Notes under the pieces: generated by a model
What the model was told of the DNA's origin: nothing
Seen by the model: only the letters and a program-made list of their open reading frames with translations
Databases searched by the model: none
Program-made: the position numbers and the translations under genes
NCBI RefSeq assembly: GCF_000758585.1
Contig: NZ_CP009281.1
Location: 4,712,001-4,776,000, forward strand
DNA length: 64,000 nt
DNA from: Paenibacillus sp. FSL R5-0345
Lineage (GTDB): Bacteria > Bacillota > Bacilli > Paenibacillales > Paenibacillaceae
Reading direction: 5' to 3'
Part shown: positions 42,071 through 51,165 of the stretch, one piece after another
Layout: each line of letters opens with the position of its first letter
Numbering within the stretch: position 1 is the stretch's first letter

Positions 42071-43033
42071 TTAGCCTTTAACTGCACCAACGGTAAGCCC
42101 CTTGATAAAATATTTTTGAAAAAACGAGTATACGAACACGATTGGACCGATACCAATAACAGCCATCGCCATTCTTACCGTTTCTGTCGGCAGATTGATT
42201 TCTACACCTTGTGCAGCTAAGGCTGCCATCGCTTGAGGGCTTGCAGTCAAGAATTGAACATTCAACATCGTCTTATACATTAGATACTGTAGATTGACAT
42301 GCCCTTCTGGCGAAATGAAGATCAAGCTGAGATACCAGTCATTCCAATACGCCAAAGTTTGAAATAACCCTACTGTAGCTAACACCGGTAACGACAATGG
42401 CAGAATGATTTGAACGAAGATCCGAAACTCTGGTGCCCCGTCGATTTTAGCGGATTCAACAAGTGCCGGCGGTATTGTATTTGCAAAAAAGGTCCTCAAA
42501 ATGATAACAAAGAATGCTGAAACCAGCAGTGGCATAATCAGAATCCATAGAGTATCTTTCAAATGCATCATTTGAGTATAAACCAGATACCAAGGTACTA
42601 GGCCTCCATTAAACAGCAGTGTAAAAAACATAAAGAACGAAAAGAAATTACGATGTGGAAAATCTCCACGTGAGATAGGGTAGGCATACATTGCCATAAT
42701 CACGAGACTCAGAATCGTTCCAACCACTGTCACAAATAAGGAAACGGCAGCTGCATCTATAATTTGCCAATAATCTTTTAACAGAAATTCATAAGAAGAA
42801 ATATCCCACTTGCTAGGAAAAAAGCTATAACCATTCTGTACAACGGATTTCTCATCCGAAAACGATACGATAATTACGAGAATCAACGGGACCACACAAA
42901 TCGCTGTGTAGATCCAGAAGAATATATTAATTAACAAATTGGAAATATTCGAAATTTCATTGGGTTGTCTTTGCCGTTTAGTTCTCTTTCCTGTACGACC
43001 TGACGGCCCGATTGTAGTTTCTGCCTGGCTCAA
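42071..43033 (-). CDS. Carbohydrate ABC transporter permease (YtcP/LplC type)
   Basis: About 320 residues; start TTG 43033 behind GGAGG, with alternative GTGs at 43036/43042. Basic N-terminus (GKRTKRQRQPNE), six membrane helices, and the EAA loop ESAKIDGAPEFRIFVQIILPLSLPVLATVG (read in parts). C-terminal QKYFIKGLTVGAVKG is diagnostic of MalG-type permeases. Partner of the permease encoded upstream. Confidence 0.93.
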   Translation of the reverse strand: MSQAETTIGPSGRTGKRTKRQRQPNEISNISNLLINIFFWIYTAICVVPLILVIIVSFSDEKSVVQNGYSFFPSKWDISSYEFLLKDYWQIIDAAAVSLFVTVVGTILSLVIMAMYAYPISRGDFPHRNFFSFFMFFTLLFNGGLVPWYLVYTQMMHLKDTLWILIMPLLVSAFFVIILRTFFANTIPPALVESAKIDGAPEFRIFVQIILPLSLPVLATVGLFQTLAYWNDWYLSLIFISPEGHVNLQYLMYKTMLNVQFLTASPQAMAALAAQGVEINLPTETVRMAMAVIGIGPIVFVYSFFQKYFIKGLTVGAVKG

Positions 43034-43048
43034 CACTCCCACCTCCCT

Positions 43049-44026
43049 CTAAAATAACGCATCATCTTTACTTATTCGTCGTACGGCTAGATTCGCTAAG
43101 AAGATCAGTAGAAATCCTACAACAGATTGCACGAGACCCGCGGCAGAAGACATCCCTATATCACCAATCGCTAGGAAGGTCTGATACACATAGGTGTCGA
43201 TAACTTGCGTAGTGGAGTATAATGCGCCTGCATTTCTAGTAACCTGAAAGAACAATCCGAAGTCTGCGTTAAAAATCCTGCCGATCTGCAGCAGCGTCAT
43301 TACGATAATAACCGGACTGATCAGTGGTAGTGTGATTTTGCGAATCTGCTTCCATTTAGAAGCACCATCGATCAGCGCAGCCTCATAATATTCATGATCT
43401 ATACCGATGATCGCAGCCATGTAAATGACCGTCGTATATCCAATCTCTTTCCACAGTTTCACTATCACTAGAATCCCTGGCCAATATTGCGACTGTGAGT
43501 ACCATTCAATTGGATCGACTCCAAATAAAGGAAGCAGCGTCTTGTTCATAAATCCATGCTCTGCACTCAGAAAGCCGTATACTAAATAACTAACGACGAC
43601 CCATGAGAGAAAATACGGGAGAAACATCGCACTCTGATGGAATTTCGATAGCCATCTGCTGCGCATTTCGTTAAACATAATCGCAAAAGCCAGTGAAAAA
43701 AATAGTGTGAGTACAATAAACGCAGTGTTGTACAATAGGGTATTTCTTGTAATGACCCAAGCCGTCTCCGTCGAGAATAGATACTTAAAGTTCGCTATCC
43801 CGACCCAGTCGCTGCCTAGAATCCCTTTCTGGTAATTGATATCCTTAAAAGCAATTACCGTCCCTAACATCGGTATGTAGTTATTGATGATCAGAATAAT
43901 AATGGCTGGGAGCATCATCAAATAGAACACCCAATATTTCTTCATCACTCTTAGAAAATTCGGCGCTCTCCCCCTGCCTCTTTTCTTTACTTCTGACAAG
44001 CTGACGGAAGGATTCGTCACACTCAT
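43049..44026 (-). CDS. Sugar ABC transporter permease (LplB/YteP type)
   Basis: 325 residues from MSVTNPSVSLSEVKKRGRG; GGGGGA seven bases upstream. Six membrane helices; EAA loop YEAALIDGASKWKQIRKITLPLISPV. MalF-type first permease of the operon. 15 bases to the next gene. Likely needs a shared ATPase (MsmX-like) encoded elsewhere, as none is in this window. Confidence 0.93.
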   Translation of the reverse strand: MSVTNPSVSLSEVKKRGRGRAPNFLRVMKKYWVFYLMMLPAIIILIINNYIPMLGTVIAFKDINYQKGILGSDWVGIANFKYLFSTETAWVITRNTLLYNTAFIVLTLFFSLAFAIMFNEMRSRWLSKFHQSAMFLPYFLSWVVVSYLVYGFLSAEHGFMNKTLLPLFGVDPIEWYSQSQYWPGILVIVKLWKEIGYTTVIYMAAIIGIDHEYYEAALIDGASKWKQIRKITLPLISPVIIVMTLLQIGRIFNADFGLFFQVTRNAGALYSTTQVIDTYVYQTFLAIGDIGMSSAAGLVQSVVGFLLIFLANLAVRRISKDDALF

Positions 44027-44166
44027 TTTCAGTTCCCCCATTTCCCCATCATCCCAATCTAAGGCCTTTATCACGCTGTTAAGCTACCGTCTTGCATTTC
44101 CTTCTTACACTCTAATTAAAACATATGATAAATTATGGGAGTATAGGGAACATATTATATTTCTAT

Positions 44167-44210
44167 AAAAAAAGAGATGATTATCCTTAGTAACTAAGGA
44201 TAATCATCTC
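44167..44210 (-). terminator. Strong terminator downstream of the repeat array
   Basis: GAGATGATTATCCTTAG-TTA-CTAAGGATAATCATCTC, perfect 17-bp stem, then TTTTTTT on the minus strand. It would terminate transcripts from the regulator at 44843-45628 after crossing both repeat regions. Confidence 0.9.
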
Positions 44211-44263
44211 TAATGTTTAAAATCATTTAATTTATTACAGCCGTAGGCTGAATTACTATGTAC

Positions 44264-44575
44264 TTATCACAGCCGCAGGCTGGTCGATAATTCTTTCGCT
44301 CTTTTATCACAGACGTAGGCTGGTCGATAATTCTTTCGCTCTTTTATCACAGCCGCAGGCTGGTCGATAATCTTTGCTCTTTTATCACAGCCGCAGGCTG
44401 GTCGATAATTCTTTCGCTCTTTTATCACAGCCGCAGGCTGGTCGATAATCTTTGCTCTTCTATCACAGCCGCAGGCTGGTCGATAATCTTTGCTCTTCTA
44501 TCACAGCCGCAGGCTGGTCGATAGTCTTTGCTCTTCTACCACAGCCTCAGGTTGGTCGATAGTCCATTCATTCCC
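44264..44575. repeat. 38-40 bp tandem repeat, about 8 copies
   Basis: Units start (T/C)TATCACAGCC at 44264, 44304, 44344, 44382, 44422, 44460, 44498 and 44536, with a degenerate copy at 44231. Two length variants differ by TTCTTTCGCTC (40) versus TCTTTGCTC (38). Each carries CAGCCGCAGGCTG, a 5-bp hairpin, nested within TTATC...GATAA. The last copies drift (CACAGCCTCAGGTTGG). No spacer diversity, so not CRISPR. Lies between a regulator gene and its terminator. Confidence 0.93.
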
Positions 44576-44650
44576 CAAGGAGTCCTTACATCCGCAGGAG
44601 TGGGACGACCCCATACCCACAACAAAGTGTGGTGAGGGAGAAGGAACGGA
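44576..44650. other. Spacer between two repeat families
   Basis: 75 bases without a gene; contains TCCTTACATCCGCAGGAGTG and CCCCATACCCACAACAAAGTGTGG-like palindromic segments, possibly part of the adjacent element. Confidence 0.4.
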
Positions 44651-44807
44651 GAGGAAGTTTGGAACTGTAGGAGCGTAGCGTTCGCCTAAAAGCTTTCCTT
44701 GGAAAGCTACCTCGGAAGCATATGCTATCCTCGGATTTCAACCGCGAGCAGCGGTTTCCAATCAAGAAATCCGAGGATAACAGCGACCGGAAGTCCAAAC
44801 ATTCCTC
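44651..44807. repeat. MITE-like palindromic element, about 157 bp
   Basis: Ends GAGGAAGTTTGGAACT and, reversed, GAGGAATGTTTGGACTTC are imperfect terminal inverted repeats. Inside are AGCTTTCCTTGGAAAGCT and a long hairpin TATCCTCGGATTTC-AACCGC ... GCGGTTT-GAAATCCGAGGATA. No coding capacity. It resembles multi-copy intergenic elements I associate with Paenibacillus (not checked here). Confidence 0.75.
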
Positions 44808-44842
44808 GCAGTGACGCTAAACCTCACCATACGCCGCAAACC

Positions 44843-45628
44843 TTATAATACTTCTGCCCGACACCGATCGCGATACTCCTTAGGAGACATCCCCGTCTGC
44901 TTCTGAAACACCTTCGTGAAATAACGCCGTTCCTGATAACCCACTCCGGAACCAATCACCGTAATGCTCTTGTCGCTATTGGTAAGCATAAACTTGGCAG
45001 CTTCAATTCGCTGTTGTGTTACGTATTCCACGAAAGTCATTGCAAATCGGTTTTTAAACAAGAGACAGAAGTAACTGCCGCTAATTCCGATCTTATTCGC
45101 CACTTCCTCAATCCCGATATCAGAATGAAGATGTTCAGAGATGTACTGAGCGGCGAGGTTCATAAGCTGATCCGGTGTTTTTTTACCATTGTCCGCTTCA
45201 GGAATCTCCTGAAATAAAGGAATGCTATTATACAGTTTATTTTTAAACTGTTTACTACGAATAGTAGCTCCTATCTCACGTACCTTATTGCCAAGTTCTT
45301 CATAATGGATCGGCTTACAAATATATTCTTTCACCCCAAGCCGAATCGCTTCCCGTGCATAGTCAAACTCTTGATACCCGGTAAGAAGAAGTACCTCACT
45401 ATCCAATCCCATTTCCCGCAACTTTCCTACAAAAGTTAACCCATCCATCACTGGCATACGAATGTCACTTAACACAAGATCAGGCTGCTCCTCTTCGGCA
45501 ATGCGCAAGGCGTCCATACCGCTTCGCGCCATACCAACGACCTCCATCCCCATCTCCTGCCAAGGCAACACTCTGTTTAGATTATTCAGAATTGGGGCTT
45601 CGTCATCTACCAATAATACTTTTAGCAT
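44843..45628 (-). CDS. Short YesN-type response regulator, AraC family
   Basis: 261 residues from MLKVLLVDDEAPILNNLN; GGGGGA precedes. REC domain (Asp55 in DLVLSDIRMPVMDG) joined by a short linker to an AraC HTH (EEVANKIGISGSYFCLLFKNRFAMTFVEYVTQQRIEAAK, YFTKVFQKQTGMSPKEYRDR). It lacks the 150-residue middle region present in the other two regulators in this window. Overlaps the kinase gene by 26 bases, indicating coupled translation. Last gene of the SBP-permease-permease-HK-RR operon. Confidence 0.94.
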   Translation of the reverse strand: MLKVLLVDDEAPILNNLNRVLPWQEMGMEVVGMARSGMDALRIAEEEQPDLVLSDIRMPVMDGLTFVGKLREMGLDSEVLLLTGYQEFDYAREAIRLGVKEYICKPIHYEELGNKVREIGATIRSKQFKNKLYNSIPLFQEIPEADNGKKTPDQLMNLAAQYISEHLHSDIGIEEVANKIGISGSYFCLLFKNRFAMTFVEYVTQQRIEAAKFMLTNSDKSITVIGSGVGYQERRYFTKVFQKQTGMSPKEYRDRCRAEVL

Positions 45629-47459
45629 AATGATCTTCCCCCTGCTCGTATTTAGGTATGACACATTGAATAATAGTACCATAGCCTGGACTGGAACAAA
45701 TAAATATTCCGTACCTGTCACCGTATTCAATGCGGATGCGATCCGCTACACTGCGAATACCAAGTCCTCTGCGTTCAAGATTCATCCGGTTTTCTCGTTC
45801 AACTTTAACCTCTTGCTCCACAGGATCATTCACAATGTATTGGAAAATGGACAACTGAGACGGCGTAATACCAATACCGTTATCTTCAATCTGTAAAATC
45901 AAGTCCCCTTGCTTCTCCCAAGCTTTCACAGAAACTTGACCTTTGTAATCAATCCCCTCAAATCCATGCTGAATGCTGTTTTCTACAAGCGGTTGCAAAG
46001 TAAGCTTTAGAATGCCGCAACTCATCAATTCTTGTGGGATATCAATATCATATTCAAATAAATCCTCAAACCTGAATTTTTGAATATCTAAATAATTGCG
46101 CAGGTGTTTAATTTCTTCATCCAGTGTAATTTCTTCTCGATCCTGAATGCTGATACGTAAAATACTTGCCAGTCTGTAGACCATCTCACTAACTTTCTTG
46201 CCTTCATTCTGTATAGCCAGGACATTAATCGACTCTAATGTATTGAATAAAAAATGCGGTTTGATCTGGGCCTGTAGAACACGCATTTCCGCTTGATTCT
46301 TGCGGCGCTGTTCCACATGGATTCTATTAAACAACCCATTAATTTTATCCATAAGATCATTAAAGCCTTTTGCAAGAAGCGTTAACTCATCATTCCCTTT
46401 TACCTCTACCCGCGTAGTCAAATCCCCATCCTCAACCCGTCGCATAAAACGAACAATTACGGCAATTGCGCCAGTAATTCGATTCATAAAGAACAGATTG
46501 AAAATTACCGCTGCTAAAAAGCATAAGAAGATAACCCCAACAAACCATCGTGCAAATACTGTAACTTCATGAGACAGAGAGTTCCATGAAGTTACAGACA
46601 CTAGACTCCAAGGATAATCTTTCAAATGATACATGGAGAGAATACTTTTTTCCCCGTTGTACTGCGTTTTAAAACTCTGAAACCCTTTTTCAAAGGTAAT
46701 CTCTTTATTCGCGAATGACTGAATATCCTGTCCATCCAGCTTTTGATCTGGGTCGAATAGAATCATTCCATCATCATTTACAAGCATAAACGAGACATCT
46801 TGATTACTATCCCCAATTTTTAAATTGCGAAATATCGATTCGAACTCCCAATTTTTGATCTGTACAACGAGGATACCTATGTTCTGAAAGAAGCTCAATT
46901 CCTTAACGAGTCGAATTTGTGTAAACACAGGTTCAGTTCCCGTAAGTTCGGGATATTCATGAGGAGCCAGCCACTTCGGCACACCATTCAAATCCATTAC
47001 TTCCTGGTACAAATCACTTTTCTTGAATGTATCATAGGGTAGTGTTCGGAAATTTTCCTTATTAAAAAGCGACACGATTTCAGAGTTACCTCTACCGTTA
47101 AAATTGTACAAAAAAGCATAGCTGATCGATGGATGGTTAAATAACAGACTACGGAAATTGCGCTGGCTTGCATTCAAATTGAGTTGCTCGGCATCAGTCA
47201 AATCCTGGTTAGTAGGATCTTCTGCGCTAAGTGCCATATGAAAAACCGAGGTAGCAATTCCGTTGTCTGTAACGTTATCCATATCTTTTAACACATTCGA
47301 AATACTGTAACTAATTGCTTTAAGTGAGTATTCCGACTGCTGACTGTACTTCTTCTCAATAGAGTTATAAGTCACGAAAAACATAAGCATGCCTAGAATA
47401 AATAAAGGAATGATTATCAGGCCCAAAAATGCCGTAAATAATTTATAGCGCAAATTCAT
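45603..47459 (-). CDS. YesM-type sensor histidine kinase
   Basis: 618 residues. Helix 1 (about 8-30), extracellular Cache-like sensor (30-290), helix 2 (about 300-320), HAMP, His_kinase with His402 in QIKPHFLFNTLESINVLA, and HATPase with VENSIQHGFEG and EDNGIGITP. Start ATG behind AGGAG. It lies 29 bases after the second permease and overlaps its regulator. Ligand likely the sugar taken up by the same operon. Confidence 0.95.
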   Translation of the reverse strand: MNLRYKLFTAFLGLIIIPLFILGMLMFFVTYNSIEKKYSQQSEYSLKAISYSISNVLKDMDNVTDNGIATSVFHMALSAEDPTNQDLTDAEQLNLNASQRNFRSLLFNHPSISYAFLYNFNGRGNSEIVSLFNKENFRTLPYDTFKKSDLYQEVMDLNGVPKWLAPHEYPELTGTEPVFTQIRLVKELSFFQNIGILVVQIKNWEFESIFRNLKIGDSNQDVSFMLVNDDGMILFDPDQKLDGQDIQSFANKEITFEKGFQSFKTQYNGEKSILSMYHLKDYPWSLVSVTSWNSLSHEVTVFARWFVGVIFLCFLAAVIFNLFFMNRITGAIAVIVRFMRRVEDGDLTTRVEVKGNDELTLLAKGFNDLMDKINGLFNRIHVEQRRKNQAEMRVLQAQIKPHFLFNTLESINVLAIQNEGKKVSEMVYRLASILRISIQDREEITLDEEIKHLRNYLDIQKFRFEDLFEYDIDIPQELMSCGILKLTLQPLVENSIQHGFEGIDYKGQVSVKAWEKQGDLILQIEDNGIGITPSQLSIFQYIVNDPVEQEVKVERENRMNLERRGLGIRSVADRIRIEYGDRYGIFICSSPGYGTIIQCVIPKYEQGEDHYAKSIIGR

Positions 47460-47488
47460 CGGCTGGTGCTCCTGACTGAGAAAAAAAG

Positions 47489-48319
47489 TTATCCTTTTAC
47501 GCCGCCTGCTGTTACGCCTTCAATAATTTTCTCCTGTAAAATCGCATAAATGACAATTACCGGCAATACGCTGAAGACGATACCCGCTGACATTTGTGCA
47601 TAGTTCATCTGGTATTGATCACGGAATTGAACCATACCAACTGGGAGCGTACGTAGTTCATCATTTGATAGGAAGTAGTTTGCCAGCAAGAATTCATTCC
47701 AATTGCCCAGGAAATTAACAATGAATACAGTAACCATGGCAGGTACGGTTAGAGGTACAATAATTTTAGCAAAGATACCTGGTGCCTTCAACCCATCCAT
47801 GACCGCTGCCTCTTCAATTTCTCTAGGCAACGAGCGCATAAATGCAGCCAATATAATTATCGTAAACGGAATTGCATTCGCGATATAAGGGATAATCAAC
47901 GCCCAGTGCGTATTCAGAATCCCCATCTTACGTACAATCGTATAAATAGGAAGCATCAATGCGTTGTTTGGAATGAGCATTCCCACCATAACTAAGGTGA
48001 ACAAAATCGTATTCCATTTGCCTTGGCGCATCCGAGTAACTGCAAAAGCAAACATAGACGCTAGAATGATAGATACTACAGAAGCCAATATGGAAATGTA
48101 CAAACTGTTAAAAAAGTAGGTGCTGATCTTGGCATTTACCCAAGCTTCAACGTAGTTATTGAAGACGAACTCCTTTGGAATCCCAAAAGGGTTAAGTGCT
48201 ATTGCATTGTTATCCTTTTTCACAGAGGAGAATAACACGAACAGGAAAGGAAATAGAATAACTAGTAGATAGGACAATAGTGCGACGTGTGGCAGACTTT
48301 TTTTCAGGGCGCGTGGCAT
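47489..48319 (-). CDS. Carbohydrate ABC transporter permease (MalG type)
   Basis: 276 residues, six membrane helices, EAA loop IEEAAVMDGLKAPGIFAKIIVPLTVPAM, C-terminal QEKIIEGVTAGGVKG. Start overlaps the stop of the first permease by one base (TGATG type). Works with the permease and binding protein encoded upstream. Confidence 0.95.
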   Translation of the reverse strand: MPRALKKSLPHVALLSYLLVILFPFLFVLFSSVKKDNNAIALNPFGIPKEFVFNNYVEAWVNAKISTYFFNSLYISILASVVSIILASMFAFAVTRMRQGKWNTILFTLVMVGMLIPNNALMLPIYTIVRKMGILNTHWALIIPYIANAIPFTIIILAAFMRSLPREIEEAAVMDGLKAPGIFAKIIVPLTVPAMVTVFIVNFLGNWNEFLLANYFLSNDELRTLPVGMVQFRDQYQMNYAQMSAGIVFSVLPVIVIYAILQEKIIEGVTAGGVKG

Positions 48320-49203
48320 CAGTATTCAATCCTTTCTGTGCGTCGGGCTATCAGCAGCTGATAAAGGGCTGTAACCACCAGTGTAAATACAAAGATCAGG
48401 ACTGCGATGGCATTACCGTACCCGTATTTAAAGTTAGTAATTGCATATTTAATCATATAGGTTGCCATTACATCGGTTGAACCCGCAGGTCCACCCTTAG
48501 TCATTACAATTACGATATCCGCCGCTTTCATTGCCCCTGCAATGGATAACATAATTACGACAGAGATGATTGGGACGATTAGCGGAAGCGTGATACGTGT
48601 AGCTCGTTGGAATCCAGTTGCACCATCAATAGCAGCAGCTTCGTCCAATTCACCCGGTATCGACAAAATAGCTGCCAGTACCATTACGATATAGAATCCT
48701 GTCCATTGCCAAGCATTCGTGATCAGGATCGATAACATTGCGAATCTCTCATCCGACAACCAGTAAAGCGGATCAATACCAACTAAGCCAAGAACCTTAT
48801 TTAAAAGTCCAATGTTGGGCTCATAAATGAAGCCCCATAGAATACCGATAACTGCTGTAGACATAATGGAAGGCATGAAGACTGCCGTCTTGTATAAGCC
48901 TTTTAGCTTCTTTACATTTGATATCAATAACGAGAAGAATATGATTAACGGCACCTGTACAAAACAGGAGAAAAGAATGAAGAAACCGTTATTTTTGACA
49001 GATATCCAGAATCGTTCGTCTCCTAATGCCTTCTCAAAATTACTGATTCCGGCAGACTTAACTGTGTCAGATACACCATTCCAGCTAGTAAAGCTGTAAT
49101 AGATTGAACTGAAGATGGGATAGATGAAGAACATCGTGAACAGGATCAGTGCTGGAAGAATAAAAAGGAAAAATACCAATGGATTTCTTAATGCTTTATT
49201 CAT
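48319..49203 (-). CDS. Sugar ABC transporter permease (MalF type)
   Basis: 294 residues from MNKALRNPLVFFLFILPALIL (GGAGG five bases upstream; eight extra upstream codons rejected). Six membrane helices and EAA loop LDEAAAIDGATGFQRATRITLPLIVPI. CUT1 family inner-membrane component. Preceded by a hairpin that separates it from the binding-protein gene. Confidence 0.95.
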   Translation of the reverse strand: MNKALRNPLVFFLFILPALILFTMFFIYPIFSSIYYSFTSWNGVSDTVKSAGISNFEKALGDERFWISVKNNGFFILFSCFVQVPLIIFFSLLISNVKKLKGLYKTAVFMPSIMSTAVIGILWGFIYEPNIGLLNKVLGLVGIDPLYWLSDERFAMLSILITNAWQWTGFYIVMVLAAILSIPGELDEAAAIDGATGFQRATRITLPLIVPIISVVIMLSIAGAMKAADIVIVMTKGGPAGSTDVMATYMIKYAITNFKYGYGNAIAVLIFVFTLVVTALYQLLIARRTERIEY

Positions 49204-49283
49204 GACTACCTCCGGTTGCTTTGACATCTGGCGAACAATGAATGTTTAGATCAGCGCAAACACATAATTTCTTTGAGTTTAAA

Positions 49284-49315
49284 AATGTACCCTGGTTCTA
49301 GCACCAGGGTACATT
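49284..49315 (-). terminator. Intra-operon attenuator after binding-protein gene
   Basis: AATGTACCCTGGT-GCTAG-ACCAGGGTACATT then TTTAAA on the minus strand, 15 bases after the binding-protein stop. Such hairpins commonly keep binding protein in excess over permeases. Confidence 0.8.
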
Positions 49316-49329
49316 CAGTTTGCAGCTAC

Positions 49330-50739
49330 TTATTCAACTGCTGCGTTTGCTTCTTCTTGTACCTTCTGTAAAGCTTCGCCCATCTTCTCTGGAGTTGTCT
49401 GACCACCAATCAGCTTTTGAATTTGAATGTTACTGATTTCTGTAGTTACATCTGCTTGAACGAGAGAGTCAAATGCTGGGAACGAAGATTGTGAGTTATT
49501 AAGTACACCTACGATTTCGCTCATCAGATCATCCGTAATATTTTCATTCAGAACGTTTTGGTCAATTTTCATTGCTGGCAATACGCCATCTTCAACAAGT
49601 CCACGTAATTGCATTTCTTCATTAAAGAGGTTTTTGATAAATGATTTCACAGCAGCTAATTGACGTGGATCTTTCTCAGCAGAAGCAGAGAAGCCATAGC
49701 CATTGTTTACATCGCGCATCAATGCTGTTTGGTCGCCCACGCCACCATCAACTGGAGGAATATTGAAGAATCCAACTTTACCGATCAAGCCTTCGCCAGA
49801 TTGTCCAGCTTTGAATACGGAGGATTTCCAAGTACCATCATACAGCAGGATTGCTTCAGCACTAGTGAATTGTGTTGTATATTCAGCATACTCGAAACCA
49901 AGTTCGCCTTTTTTGAAGTATCCTTTATCAACCCATTCTTTGTACTTCGCAAAGCCTTTTACAACGTTTGGATCAGTCCATTTAGCTTCGCCTGTTGCAA
50001 ATTTAGCAGTTACATCTGGACCTGCATAACGTGACCACAAGTGGTTAGCTAGCATAAGTGGTACCCAACCAGCCTTAGACGCACCAGCTAAAGGCACTTT
50101 TCCGTCAGCCTTGATGTCAGCCAATTGTTGTTCCAATTCAGCAAATGTTGTTGGAGCTTTCCAACCCTTGCTAGTATAGTATTCTTTGTTGTAGAAGAAT
50201 CCTTCACCAGATCCACCGATTGGCAATCCGTAAATTTTTCCTTCATAAGTGAAAGGATCTAGATTTGAGAATTTATCCTTAATTCCAAGTTCCTCAAGAA
50301 TTGGAGTCAGGTCAAGTAATTTACCTTCTTTAGCATAGATCTTAGAGTCAGGGCTACCGAACAGATCGAAAATCTCTGGTGGATTACCTGCAGCCATTTC
50401 ACCACGCAATTTTTCTTTACGGTTTACATCTGAATCTACTCCATCGAGTTTAAAGGTCAGACCAGGTACATCGCCTTCTACCTTTTTCACTACTTCTTGC
50501 AGAATAGCTAGACGTTTCTGTTTGTCTGCACCGATTTGAGTGTGACGAATCGTCATTTCGAACGGTTCGTTACTTACCGGTTCTTCTGTTGCCGGAGCAT
50601 TTGTAGCGTCCGCTGCATTAGTCGCGGTAGCGTTTCCATCTCCTTTGTTAGAAGATGCACTATTGTTGCTTCCGCAACCTGCCAGTAAAGCTGATGATAC
50701 AAAAATCAGGGACAATAGCAAAGTCATACCTTTTTTCAT
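49330..50739 (-). CDS. Extracellular sugar-binding lipoprotein
   Basis: 469 residues; lipobox LLAGC (about Cys22), Asn/Ala/Thr-rich linker, then family-1 fold (FEMTIRHTQIGADKQKRLAILQEVVKKVE, GEMAAGNPPEIFDLFGSPDSKIYA, YGLPIGGSGEGFFYNKEYYTSKGWKAP in segments). First gene of SBP-permease-permease-HK-RR. RBS GGGGGG. Promoter candidate TATAAT near 50783-50788. Confidence 0.94.
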   Translation of the reverse strand: MKKGMTLLLSLIFVSSALLAGCGSNNSASSNKGDGNATATNAADATNAPATEEPVSNEPFEMTIRHTQIGADKQKRLAILQEVVKKVEGDVPGLTFKLDGVDSDVNRKEKLRGEMAAGNPPEIFDLFGSPDSKIYAKEGKLLDLTPILEELGIKDKFSNLDPFTYEGKIYGLPIGGSGEGFFYNKEYYTSKGWKAPTTFAELEQQLADIKADGKVPLAGASKAGWVPLMLANHLWSRYAGPDVTAKFATGEAKWTDPNVVKGFAKYKEWVDKGYFKKGELGFEYAEYTTQFTSAEAILLYDGTWKSSVFKAGQSGEGLIGKVGFFNIPPVDGGVGDQTALMRDVNNGYGFSASAEKDPRQLAAVKSFIKNLFNEEMQLRGLVEDGVLPAMKIDQNVLNENITDDLMSEIVGVLNNSQSSFPAFDSLVQADVTTEISNIQIQKLIGGQTTPEKMGEALQKVQEEANAAVE

Positions 50740-51098
50740 TTCTTGTGACCCCCCATATAATGTTATGCTTTACACTTCTTATTATAGAAAACAGATTCCA
50801 TTCTCGTAAGGTTAAGATTCATCCACTATAGGGATAAAAATCTCTAATGAAAGCGGAATCAACTACACAATATGTTATGTATAATAACTTTATTATAGTA
50901 AAAATTACGATTAAACGTTATTATATGTGATTTAACCACACATTACCTCGGGTAATAATTATAAAATCTTTAAATAATGATATATTATCTGTCATTATGT
51001 ATTTACAAACTCCTTAATCAACAGCTGTAACTATATCATGTTTTTACAAGGTAAATACAAAATTACCCCTTTTCAAGATACCAGACGTTCCCCTTTTA
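50740..51098. other. AT-rich promoter region of the sugar operon
   Basis: 360 bases with no gene. Contains a TATAAT-like -10 near 50785, several TTATTATA-type stretches and a TGTGATTTAACCACACA imperfect dyad at 50927-50943 that could be an operator. No defined regulator site could be assigned. Confidence 0.35.
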
Positions 51099-51146
51099 AC
51101 AAAAAAAGCCGTTCCTTCAGTAGTAAATCACTGAAGGAACGGCTCT
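51099..51146 (-). terminator. pflA terminator
   Basis: AGCCGTTCCTTCAGT-(GATTTACT)-ACTGAAGGAACGGCT then TTTTTTT on the minus strand, 20 bases after the pflA stop. Confidence 0.92.
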
Positions 51147-51165
51147 CACTTAAGGTAGATATCAA

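Noticed and set aside
44264..44575. CRISPR array
   Set aside because: Units are contiguous, 38-40 bases, with no variable spacers, and no cas genes are in the window.
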